A stretch of DNA of 7,439 nucleotides from Acidobacteriota bacterium (lineage in GTDB: Bacteria; Acidobacteriota; Terriglobia; Terriglobales; Acidobacteriaceae), in the NCBI GenBank assembly GCA_021781255.1, contig JAJXXG010000581.1, positions 1 to 7,439 of the forward strand. Direction: 5' to 3'. The notes beneath the pieces are model-generated. The model saw nothing but the letters and a program-made list of their open reading frames with translations. It made no database searches and was not told where the DNA came from. This document shows, one piece after another, positions 1 through 6,832 of the stretch (its first letter is position 1; every line of letters begins with the position of its first letter). Made by a program: the position numbers and the translations under genes.

Positions 1-1036
1 GGCCACGCGCGCGGTCATAGTCGATGGCGCGCGGGTGCTCCGGGTAAAGCTCGCGTGTGTACTTGACGCGGACCAGCTCACGCATCACCGCGAACATATT
101 TACGTCTCCTTCATCGATAAAGCCCTCGTCATATTTCACATATGGCTTCATCACATGCGGGTTCCGGTAATGCATGTGATTGATGCGATCGCGGCTGCCG
201 AAGTACCGGCACACGGCCACCGGATCTTCTCCCATCTCGCGCGTCACGCCGCAGTCAAACGTAATTCCGTTCGATGGGCTGTCCACGATCTCGATCAGGT
301 GCTTCCATCCAGCGAGCGTTGCCATGATCTGCTGCGAACCGCGACTCAACGGAAACGGCGGGTCGTTGGGATGAAGCGCCAGCCGCACATTCGCCTTCTC
401 CGCTACCGGAATTACAGCCTTGAGAAAGTAGGTGATGTTGGCCCACATCTCATCGAGCGTGTTCTTTCCCTCCTCGGCGAGCGGCGGAAGGTCTTTCATG
501 CGGTCGTAGTCCACGCCTGTCAGCCCGGCGCCCCCACGGCCGACCTCCTCGTAGTAGCCTTCCATAGCGCGATGCGCATAAAAGTTGTACTCAACGACCG
601 GAATGCCTGCCTGGCCCGCCGCTTGTATCGATTGGCGAATCTTGTCGATTTCTTCATCCCGGCCGCGGTGCCCATAGAGCGTGTTCGGGAAGCCGTCAAT
701 CATCAGGTTGCCCAGCGTCACGCCGTCGGCCTTGAGCTTGTCCACGAGCGGCTGAGTCTGGCTGACGGTCCAGGGTATTGGCGGCCCGCCGGACAATACG
801 TGATACACGCCGAGTTCAACAACGCTGCGAATCGCCTCGTCTGTGACCCCATTGCTCAGGTCGATTGCGCAGGAAATCTTCGGCGTGCCTGCGCTCTCCT
901 GCGGCATGCCATCGCCCAGCCACCAGGGTTTCTTCTCCTGCTGCGCAGCGCCCGCCAGGGGCAGCATTGCGGGAGCCAATGCCGCGGCTCCCATACCTTT
1001 CATGAGGCTGCGGCGAGAAATGCTGGATTTCATCAT
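1..1036 (-). CDS. UxuA-type mannonate dehydratase family protein with Tat signal, 3' end beyond window
   Basis: Family role: UxuA removes water from D-mannonate to give 2-keto-3-deoxy-D-gluconate, in a metal-dependent TIM barrel. Seen: 345 codons are open from the start to the window edge. Residues 1-31 are a Tat signal (SRRSLMKG at 7-14, then a hydrophobic Ala-rich stretch). The family block HPNDPP is at 222-227, after an aligned stretch KAVIPVAEKANVRLAL; FDCG is at 260-263, NHMHYRN at 286-292 and EGDVNMF at 309-315. H222, C262 and H287 or H289 fit the family's His/Cys/His metal ligands. The usual RPDHG near the C-terminus appears as YPEHP (E333), so Glu seems to replace the ligand Asp. The start at 1036 has AGAGGA six bases upstream; the next codon is also ATG (1033) and could be used instead. 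It is divergent from the enolase gene at 1268. Export of a UxuA protein is unusual. The family call is firm; the substrate is inferred. Confidence 0.85.
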   Translation of the reverse strand, partial: MMKSSISRRSLMKGMGAAALAPAMLPLAGAAQQEKKPWWLGDGMPQESAGTPKISCAIDLSNGVTDEAIRSVVELGVYHVLSGGPPIPWTVSQTQPLVDKLKADGVTLGNLMIDGFPNTLYGHRGRDEEIDKIRQSIQAAGQAGIPVVEYNFYAHRAMEGYYEEVGRGGAGLTGVDYDRMKDLPPLAEEGKNTLDEMWANITYFLKAVIPVAEKANVRLALHPNDPPFPLSRGSQQIMATLAGWKHLIEIVDSPSNGITFDCGVTREMGEDPVAVCRYFGSRDRINHMHYRNPHVMKPYVKYDEGFIDEGDVNMFAVMRELVRVKYTRELYPEHPRAIDYDRARG

Positions 1037-1267
1037 TGAGCATCCTCTTGAAAATGAATCTGCCGCGCTGACCGCATGGAATGGCCTGCGCAGCGTAGTG
1101 GGCCGGTTCGCTGCCAGCCGGCAGCAACCATCAATGACCACGGCACGCATTCTTCCACATGCCTGTCCGCCTCGTCCACAGAATCACATCGCGTGACTGG
1201 GCAAAGCCCGCGGACACAGGAGTAAGATGGGACTTCGAAATTCTTCCCCTGGAGGGGATCCGCCGAA
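1037..1267. promoter_or_regulatory. Divergent intergenic region between two sugar-acid dehydratase genes
   Basis: These 231 bp lie between the starts of two divergent genes and must hold both promoters if each gene is first in its unit. I see no convincing -35/-10 pair. Two inverted repeats are visible. GCTGCC (1110-1115) and GGCAGC (1120-1125) flank a 4-base loop. TGTCCGC (1164-1170) and GCGGACA (1210-1216) are 39 bp apart and enclose a small GGGC-AAA-GCCC hairpin (1199-1209). GGAGG at 1251-1255, 12 bases before the ATG at 1268, is the likely ribosome site of the rightward gene. No credible small gene was found here. Confidence 0.5.
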
Positions 1268-2635
1268 ATGCCCGATGAAACGTGCTTCCGCTCGAACCGC
1301 CGCAGCATTCTGAAATCTTCACTTGCCTTACTCGCCGGTGGGGCTGTCGGACAAGTCGCAAAGGCTGAACCGGAAATCAAGAATGTGAATCCCGCCTCCA
1401 GTCCGTCGAGCCTCAAGATTACCGACATGCGCTATGCAGTCATCGTCAAGCCGGGTCCGAGTCCGTGCGTGCTGATCCGCATCGACACCAACCATGGCGT
1501 CTCTGGCCTGGGCGAGGTGCGCGATGTCGCAGGCCCGCAATACGCAATGGTGCTCAAGAGCCGCCTGCTTGGTGAGAATCCCCTGCGCATCGACTATCTG
1601 TTTCAGAAAATCGCCCAGTTCGGCGGCGGAGCGCGTCAGGCTGGCGGCGTCTGCGCCGTCGAAATGGCCCTGTGGGACATCGCGGGCAAGGTCTACAACA
1701 TTCCCGTCTATCAGATGCTCGGTGGCAAATGGCGCGATGAGATTCGCATCTACGCCGACACAACCGAATCCATGGATCCCGCCGAGTACGGCCGCCGCGC
1801 AAAAGAGCGCAAGCAGATGGGGCTCACGTGGGTGAAGATGGACCTCGGCATCAACGTCCTAGAAGGCATACCGGGCACGGTGATGCAGCCGGCAGGCATG
1901 AGCAAGTGGGAGCTGCGCGACCAGCCGCATCCTTTCATCGCCACGGAAGTGACCGACAAAGGCATCGACCGGCTCTGCGAGTATGTGGCTGCCGTGCGCG
2001 ACAACATCGGCTATGACATGCCGCTCTCAATGGATCACCTCGGCCACATCGGCGTGAAGTCGGCCATCCGCCTCGGCAAGGCTTACGAGAAGTTCAATCT
2101 GGAATGGATCGAGGATGTGATTCCCTGGTACTACACGGACTTGCTCAAAGAAATCACCCAGGAAAGCCCAACGCCCACTCTCACTGGCGAGGACATCTAC
2201 AAGTTTGAAGATTTCGAGACCCTGTGCAAAGAGCACGCAGTCGACAAAATTCATCCCGACCTAGCGACTTCCGGCGGAATCCTGCAGACGCATCGCATCG
2301 GCGACATGGCCTTCCGCTACGGCGTTCCCATGGCAATGCACTTTGCAGGCACGCCCGTCAGTTGCATGGCCAATGTGCACTGCGCTGCCGCCACGCGCAA
2401 CTTCCTCGCGCTTGAGAACCACTCGCTCGACGTGCCCTTCTGGCAGGACCTTGTGACCGGCATCGAAAAGCCCATCGTCAACAAGGGTTATATCAAGGTG
2501 CCCGATACGCCGGGCCTGGGCATCACGCTGAATGACGACGAACTCAAGCGTCACCTGAAGCCCGGCACAGGCTACTTTGAACCCACGCCAATGTGGAACG
2601 AAGTACAGTCATGGGATGATGCGCTCTTCAGTTGA
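1268..2635 (+). CDS. Mandelate racemase-subgroup enolase superfamily protein (acid-sugar dehydratase-like), Tat-exported
   Basis: The protein has 455 residues. It starts with a Tat signal (NRRSILK at 10-16, hydrophobic 17-30, likely cleavage after AKA at 33), then an enolase-type capping domain (about 50-160) and a barrel. Visible active-site residues are KMD at 190-192, metal ligands D256, E282 and E308, the D331/H358 dyad, and E383. The intervals 26-26-50-25 match those I recall for D-galactonate dehydratase (D183, E209, E235, H285, E310), so a metal-dependent proton-abstraction fold is well supported. In that enzyme a His two residues after the first Asp acts as acid; here the motif reads DHLGH, so that place is Leu258, with His257 and His260 beside it. 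The second Lys of a racemase KxK motif is Asp192. The reaction may therefore be dehydration of an unidentified sugar acid, or something else. The stop lies 8 bp from the stop of the convergent ManD gene. Family sure, substrate unknown. Confidence 0.88.
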   Translation: MPDETCFRSNRRSILKSSLALLAGGAVGQVAKAEPEIKNVNPASSPSSLKITDMRYAVIVKPGPSPCVLIRIDTNHGVSGLGEVRDVAGPQYAMVLKSRLLGENPLRIDYLFQKIAQFGGGARQAGGVCAVEMALWDIAGKVYNIPVYQMLGGKWRDEIRIYADTTESMDPAEYGRRAKERKQMGLTWVKMDLGINVLEGIPGTVMQPAGMSKWELRDQPHPFIATEVTDKGIDRLCEYVAAVRDNIGYDMPLSMDHLGHIGVKSAIRLGKAYEKFNLEWIEDVIPWYYTDLLKEITQESPTPTLTGEDIYKFEDFETLCKEHAVDKIHPDLATSGGILQTHRIGDMAFRYGVPMAMHFAGTPVSCMANVHCAAATRNFLALENHSLDVPFWQDLVTGIEKPIVNKGYIKVPDTPGLGITLNDDELKRHLKPGTGYFEPTPMWNEVQSWDDALFS

Positions 2636-2643
2636 GCCCGCCG

Positions 2644-3978
2644 TCACTGCTTGATCACCGTACCGTCCCGCAGCCGAATCTCGCCCCAGCCGCCGTTGAG
2701 CGGGCTCGCGGTGAACGGAGCTTTGGCTGCTTCTTTCTCGTCAATCTCAATGCCCCATCCCGGCTTTTTACTTGCCCAGAGATAGCCGTCCCGCATCTCC
2801 GGACAGCCCTGAAAAATCGCCTGCGTTCGCTCGTTGAACGGCGAATACTCCTGAATCCCAAAGTTATAACTGACAAGGTCCAGAGTTACATTGGCCATGT
2901 GACCAACCGGCGAAACATCGCCTGGCCCGTGCCATGCCGTCTTCACGCCGAACTGCTCGGCAAGAATCGCGATCTTACGTGCGGGGCTGAATCCGCCTGC
3001 CTGCGATACATGCACGCGGATGTAGTCGATCAGCTGCCCTGTGATCAAAGGCTGCCACTCATGCGGGCTGTTGAACAGTTCGCCCATCGCAATCGGCGTG
3101 GCACAGTTCTCGCGTATCTGCCGGAAGTATCCGAGATCTTCGGGAGAGAGCGGGTCCTCAAGAAAAAACATCCTGTACTGTTCAGCCTGCTTGCAGAACT
3201 GTACAGCCTCGTTCGGTGTCAGCCGCTCATGCATGTCATGCAACAGCTCAACTTCATCGCCGAGCTCGCGACGGCAAATCTCCAGCAGCTTCAGTGCGCG
3301 CCGCGACTGGGCCGCGGGGTCAAAGAGCGGCTTGTCATGGAGCGCCTTCGGCCTGCCTGCATCCTTGTGCTGCGAGCCATACCCTGCCATTCCCGGCAGT
3401 CCCACCTGAACCCGCACATGCCGAAACCCCTGCGCCATATATTTCCTTGCTTCTTCAACCACGTCCTCAAACTCGGCTCCGCTTGCGTGCGCATAACAAT
3501 CGGCAGCCTCGCGGCACTTGCCGCCCGCGAGCTGGTAGACGGGCATCCCGGCCTGGCGTCCCTTGATGTCCCATAGCGCCTGATCGATGCCGCTGATCGC
3601 ATTGTTCAGCACCGGCCCGTTCTTCCAATACGAGCTGTCGTAGCAGGATTGCCAGATGTCCTCAATGCGGTCCGTCGTCTTGCCCAGCAGAAACGGCTTC
3701 AAATATTTCTCCACCGCAGGCTTCACCAGGTCCGCTCGCTGCGTGAACGTTGCGCAGCCGTATCCGTAGAGACCGTCCTGATCCGTGGTGATCTTGACCA
3801 CGGTCAAGCGCGCGCCGTCCGGTTCGCACTCAATCACGCTGATGTCTTTGATGCGCGGAGTCGGCGTTCCTCGCGTTGCGCGCGCCACCTGCGCTTCTGC
3901 CTCAACAAGGCGCGGAGCCAGGGCAAGCGCCCCCGCTCCAGCAAAAGTCTTCATGAAATCACGGCGTTCAATGGGCAT
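2644..3978 (-). CDS. ManD/RspA-type D-mannonate (or D-gluconate) dehydratase, Tat-exported
   Basis: The protein has 444 residues and belongs to the ManD subgroup of the enolase superfamily, which dehydrates D-mannonate and in some members D-gluconate to 2-keto-3-deoxy-D-gluconate. A Tat signal covers residues 1-29 (ERRDFMK at 4-10, cleavage near VEAEA). The barrel motifs are D248 and H250 (HDMHERLTP), E274 (FFLEDPL), E300 (MGELFN), R321, H350 (WHGPGD) and E377 (GIQE). These sit exactly 38 residues after the D210, H212, E236, E262, R283, H312 and E339 I recall for characterised ManD. The loop Arg and Tyr are likely R189 and Y200. The C-terminal RLRDGT is also family-like. Pro352 falls at ManD position 314, where, as I recall, Pro goes with low-efficiency or gluconate-active members and Ala with efficient mannonate dehydratases. 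The nearest ribosome site is weak (AGG, seven bases before ATG). It is the last gene of the leftward set, with a 262-bp spacer in front that may hold its own promoter. Confidence 0.93.
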   Translation of the reverse strand: MPIERRDFMKTFAGAGALALAPRLVEAEAQVARATRGTPTPRIKDISVIECEPDGARLTVVKITTDQDGLYGYGCATFTQRADLVKPAVEKYLKPFLLGKTTDRIEDIWQSCYDSSYWKNGPVLNNAISGIDQALWDIKGRQAGMPVYQLAGGKCREAADCYAHASGAEFEDVVEEARKYMAQGFRHVRVQVGLPGMAGYGSQHKDAGRPKALHDKPLFDPAAQSRRALKLLEICRRELGDEVELLHDMHERLTPNEAVQFCKQAEQYRMFFLEDPLSPEDLGYFRQIRENCATPIAMGELFNSPHEWQPLITGQLIDYIRVHVSQAGGFSPARKIAILAEQFGVKTAWHGPGDVSPVGHMANVTLDLVSYNFGIQEYSPFNERTQAIFQGCPEMRDGYLWASKKPGWGIEIDEKEAAKAPFTASPLNGGWGEIRLRDGTVIKQ

Positions 3979-4034
3979 TGCCAGGCCTCACTCTTCTTGG
4001 ATTGCGCAGAATTTTTCGACACAGCAGAAACGCA

Positions 4035-4040
4035 ATTCTA
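4035..4040 (-). promoter_or_regulatory. Candidate -10 hexamer for the ManD gene
   Basis: On the minus strand this reads TAGAAT, one base off the TATAAT consensus, about 57 bp upstream of the ManD start. The -35 position is poor. The palindrome at 4068-4083 would sit near or just upstream of a -35 element, where a regulator could act. This is a guess from one hexamer. Confidence 0.25.
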
Positions 4041-4067
4041 CCCCTCGAACGCAACGGAGCGCATCCT

Positions 4068-4083
4068 GCGAAGATGTCTTCGC
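4068..4083. promoter_or_regulatory. 16-nt palindrome, possible operator of the ManD gene
   Basis: GCGAAGA (4068-4074) and TCTTCGC (4077-4083) are perfect inverted arms around a 2-base centre. Size and symmetry suit a dimeric regulator such as a LacI- or GntR-type protein, and the site is 90-105 bp upstream of the ManD start. It does not match the ExuR/UxuR-type site I know, and no regulator gene is in the window. Confidence 0.35.
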
Positions 4084-4140
4084 TGTCTCTTGAATTTCAG
4101 CGGAATGCACGGCGTCCCATCACCGGCAATACAAATGGAA

Positions 4141-4182
4141 AGCCGGCAATCCCGCGAAGATAAATACGCGAAACTGCCGGCT
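4141..4182 (-). terminator. Symmetrical interrupted hairpin after the DUF362 gene, possible terminator or attenuator
   Basis: The outer arms AGCCGGCA (4141-4148) and TGCCGGCT (4175-4182) pair over 8 bp. Inside, 4-base internal loops on each side lead to an inner CGCG/CGCG stem (4153-4156 and 4167-4170) closed by a 10-base A/T-rich loop. Read leftward it begins 59 bp after the DUF362 stop and is followed by an interrupted T-rich run (TTCCATTTGTATT), weaker than a classic terminator tail. It could terminate the permease-DUF362 transcript or act as a leader structure for the ManD gene. Confidence 0.35.
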
Positions 4183-4240
4183 ATGGTGTACCGCTTCCTC
4201 AATGCCGGCCAGACGAAAGCTCGTTCGCCTGATCGCAAGG

Positions 4241-5410
4241 CTAGGTCGTCAGTTGCGTGAGCGTCGGGAACCGATACCGCGCCTTCGAAATCGGCGTGCC
4301 TGTCACCTCAATGCGGCTCAGGTCGCGCGATCCAACGCCCAGATGCTCAGCCAGCCGCAGCGTGCTGTCGCACGTCTCAAACGGCGCGGACCCGCGGTCC
4401 GCCATCGGGTCAAATCCCATCGTGGCCATCGCCACCGCATCCGTTGAGACGCAGTTCATGCCCGCGATCAGCAGCCCGGGATGAACGGGCTTATGAATCC
4501 AATTGCGCTCCTGATTCGGCAGCTCGCCGCCCGTCATCGTATAAATTCCGTCAATCACGGCCAGGTGAATCGGTCGGGCCGCCACCAGGTCAGCCGTAAT
4601 GCGCGGCACGCGAAAGCCGGGGTCTTTCGATTCGGCCACAGGCTGCGGCGCGCTCTTCGGCGGCACCCGCGATCCAGAGTGCATCGGCCCACGGTATCCC
4701 ACCGGCACGATGCTCGGCTCATCCTCGGGAGCCTCCTGGCTATAAATCGTGCAGGGCGTGATGCCGAAACAGTTCTTCATCGAGAGCGTAACGCCGGCGG
4801 TCCTGTGTTCTTTCAGCTTCGCGAGCGATACAAACACGTCCGTGTCCTCATACGAGTGGTTCAGATCGTAGCCCGCATACATCAACCCTCCGCCCGGCAC
4901 CATGAATCGTGCATACTTCTTTCCGCTGCCGAGAAAGTTGGTGTTCTCGAATTCCACGTGGTTCGCCGCACTCGCAAAATCCTGCGGCCGCCAACCGGCG
5001 GAGATCATAAACTCCTCCAGAGGCTTGGTCCCCACCGGCGCGCTCTCCAGCAGCCGGATTCGCCGCGCTCCCGCCTTGCCCAGCAGCGAGACCAGTGACC
5101 CAATCACCTGCGGGTGGACCCAGTGCGTCATCTGGTTCGGCATGGAGTTCAGCTTGTCGCTCGGCGGCCCTGTCATGTTCAGCTTGATGGCCACCGTCTT
5201 GCCCTGCACCAGTTTCTGCAGCCCGCCAAGCTGGTCAAACATGGTCGAAAGCACGTCCGACACTTGCTTGTTGTATTCCGGGCACACACCGATGGCCACG
5301 CGACCCGCAGGCGCCTTCATGGTGGTTGCAAAAGCGGGCTGCGCCAGGGCAGCTCCGGCTGCCATTCCCATGGCGCCAAGAAACTCCCTGCGCGAATAAT
5401 CCATCTTCAT
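4241..5410 (-). CDS. DUF362 domain protein with Tat signal, function unknown
   Basis: The protein has 389 residues. Residues 1-28 are a canonical Tat signal (SRREFLG at 6-12, hydrophobic Ala/Gly stretch, cleavage near ALA 23 or AFA 28). The DUF362 hallmarks are VAIKLNMTGPP at 73-83, THWVHPQVIGSLVSLL at 95-110, an Ala/Gly-Arg strand IRLLES at 118-123, the block AKLKEHRTAGVTLSMKNCFG at 197-216, HLAVIDGIYTMTGG at 282-295 and STDAVA at 322-327. No ferredoxin-type CxxCxxC cluster is present, although some DUF362 proteins have one; the five cysteines (43, 214, 219, 320, 347) are scattered. The biochemical role of this family is not established. GGAGG ten bases before the ATG at 5410 supports that start; a second ATG two codons later is less well placed. 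It follows the permease gene by 61 bp on the same strand, so the two are probably cotranscribed, which hints at a role in sugar-acid use. Family confident, function open. Confidence 0.88.
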   Translation of the reverse strand: MKMDYSRREFLGAMGMAAGAALAQPAFATTMKAPAGRVAIGVCPEYNKQVSDVLSTMFDQLGGLQKLVQGKTVAIKLNMTGPPSDKLNSMPNQMTHWVHPQVIGSLVSLLGKAGARRIRLLESAPVGTKPLEEFMISAGWRPQDFASAANHVEFENTNFLGSGKKYARFMVPGGGLMYAGYDLNHSYEDTDVFVSLAKLKEHRTAGVTLSMKNCFGITPCTIYSQEAPEDEPSIVPVGYRGPMHSGSRVPPKSAPQPVAESKDPGFRVPRITADLVAARPIHLAVIDGIYTMTGGELPNQERNWIHKPVHPGLLIAGMNCVSTDAVAMATMGFDPMADRGSAPFETCDSTLRLAEHLGVGSRDLSRIEVTGTPISKARYRFPTLTQLTT

Positions 5411-5471
5411 CTCGGGCCGACCTCCGGACTCCTCAGTAGTATGCTCCTGGCCGCGCGGCTTTGGCCAGATT

Positions 5472-6803
5472 TTATCCGCCGCCTGCCGGTGCTGGCTCGT
5501 TGTTTGCCGTGGCGCGAGAGCTTGCGGCGAACGGGCGTCCCGGGTCCACCATCAGCCACAGCAGCCCGCCCAGCGCTGCAAGCGTCGCTGCAAAAATAAA
5601 CGCGAAGTTCCATCCGTACCGGCCTGCCAGATAAGGCGTAAGAGATGCGGTGACTGCCCCGCCCATCTGCCCGCCCATGTTCATCACGCCGGAGACCACG
5701 CCCGACCGCTCGCCAAAAATGTCCGCGCTCACCGCCCAGAACGAACTCTGCGACAGATACAGCGCGCCTGCGCCGCCTGCCAGAATCACGCTCGCCGCGT
5801 AGGGGCCCTGCACGTGCGAGCCGACCACAAGGAACACGCCCGTAAGCAGCAGCGAGACCACCGCAATGCCGCAGCGCCCGCGACGCAGCCCAAGCCTTTT
5901 TGAGAGCGCGTCGCTCACGGCGCCGCCCACCAGGCAACAAACCGTCATGGCCAGAAATGGAATCATGGAAAAGAACGAGTTGGCCTTCATGTTCAGGCCG
6001 CGCACCTGCGCCAGATAGATGAAGAACCAGCTGAAGAAAATCCACGCCACATAGCCAAAGCTGAAGTAGCTCAGCGTAAGAGCCGCCACATTCAGATTCA
6101 GGAGCGTGGCGCGCCACGGAACAGGCTTGTCCGAGCGGTGCGTTCCCTCCGCCGAGCGCGTGGCCTGGATAAGCGTCAGTTCTTCCGGGGAGATATGCGG
6201 ATGCTGTTCCGGCAGGTCGCGCGCCATCGCGTACCAGGCGAGCCCGGCTGCAATGCCCGCCAACGCGCTTAACCAGAACGAAGCTCGCCAGCCGTAGTGG
6301 CTGATGATCCAGGTCAGAACAGGAATGCTCACTCCCGCGCCCGCGCCAACACCGGCAAAAATCCAGCCATTCGCGCGGCCCCGCTCAGCAACGGGAATCC
6401 ACTGGGATACAAACTGATTGGAAGCCGGATATATCACAGCTTCTCCCGCGCCAAGCGAGAAACGAATCAGAAGCAGCAGCAGAAGCGCGTGCCCCAGCCT
6501 CGGATACGCCATGGTTGTGAGCACTGTAAATACACCCCACCACAGCACCCCTGCGGCAAGCACGCGGCGCGGTCCATAGCGGCCGGCCATCCAGCCCCCG
6601 GGAATCTGAAAGGCGGCATAGCCCAGCAGAAATGCGCTGAAGATCCATCCCAGTTGAACGTTGCTGATGCCCAGCTCGTCGCGAAGCAACGCGCCCGCAA
6701 TCGCGATGTTGGTGCGATCCAGATACGCGATGGCGCTCAGCACGAAAAGCCAGACAACCAGAAAACTTCGCACCTGCAAGCGCTGCGTCAGAGCCATCCT
6801 CAT
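5472..6803 (-). CDS. MFS permease, anion:cation symporter type (hexuronate/aldonate transporter-like)
   Basis: The protein has 443 residues with the usual 12-helix MFS layout: six hydrophobic segments, a charged central loop (about 195-232), then six more. Family marks are YLDRTNIAIA at 27-36, the loop-2/3 signature GGWMAGRYGPRR at 69-80, RFSLGAGEAVIYPA at 114-127 and QWIPVAERGRANG at 134-146. These resemble the ACS group that includes ExuT, GudP and DgoT, proton-coupled importers of hexuronates, aldarates and galactonate. The C-terminus ends in a polar Ala/Pro/Gly-rich tail (about 420-443). Helix-bearing segments begin near residue 11 and there is no Tat signal. The start at 6803 has only a weak GAAAGA upstream; an ATG two codons in (6797) is a possible alternative. 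It is first in the leftward set, so it likely carries the promoter for itself and DUF362. Substrate is inferred from the dehydratases around it: a sugar acid or a keto-deoxy acid. Confidence 0.9.
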   Translation of the reverse strand: MRMALTQRLQVRSFLVVWLFVLSAIAYLDRTNIAIAGALLRDELGISNVQLGWIFSAFLLGYAAFQIPGGWMAGRYGPRRVLAAGVLWWGVFTVLTTMAYPRLGHALLLLLLIRFSLGAGEAVIYPASNQFVSQWIPVAERGRANGWIFAGVGAGAGVSIPVLTWIISHYGWRASFWLSALAGIAAGLAWYAMARDLPEQHPHISPEELTLIQATRSAEGTHRSDKPVPWRATLLNLNVAALTLSYFSFGYVAWIFFSWFFIYLAQVRGLNMKANSFFSMIPFLAMTVCCLVGGAVSDALSKRLGLRRGRCGIAVVSLLLTGVFLVVGSHVQGPYAASVILAGGAGALYLSQSSFWAVSADIFGERSGVVSGVMNMGGQMGGAVTASLTPYLAGRYGWNFAFIFAATLAALGGLLWLMVDPGRPFAASSRATANNEPAPAGGG

Positions 6804-6832
6804 ATTCTTTCGTCGAATTCAGGGGACTTCAC

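Larger units (their letters stand above)
3979..4240. promoter_or_regulatory. Structured spacer upstream of the ManD gene
   Basis: This 262-bp stretch lies between the DUF362 stop and the ManD start and has no convincing gene. Read leftward it holds, in order: a symmetrical interrupted hairpin (4182-4141), a perfect 16-nt palindrome (4083-4068), and a TAGAAT hexamer (4040-4035) that could be a -10 box about 57 bp before the ManD start. No good -35 is visible at the matching distance. CCGGCAAT occurs twice, 20 bp apart (4123-4130 and 4143-4150), and TGCCGGC twice on the same strand (4175-4181 and 4203-4209). The layout suits a separately controlled promoter. Confidence 0.45.

Noticed and set aside
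35..1039. Long plus-strand open frame of 334 codons opposite the UxuA-like gene
   Set aside because: It is the antisense of a gene with clear family motifs; its translation is His/Arg/Ala-rich with no recognisable domain, as expected of a shadow in GC-rich DNA.
2632..3576. Plus-strand open frame of 314 codons overlapping the ManD gene
   Set aside because: The opposite strand encodes a complete ManD with every active-site residue; this frame has no domain and no separate ribosome site.
4038..4238. Minus-strand 66-codon frame in the spacer before the ManD gene
   Set aside because: Basic, compositionally odd product with no ribosome site; it overlaps the hairpin and palindrome, which explain the stretch better.
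3649..4260. Plus-strand frame spanning the ManD start and the spacer
   Set aside because: Low-complexity Arg/Ser-rich translation, mostly antisense to ManD, with no family signal.
5407..6117. Minus-strand 236-codon frame within the permease gene
   Set aside because: Alternative frame of a well-supported 12-helix MFS protein, with Arg/Gly-rich nonsense translation.
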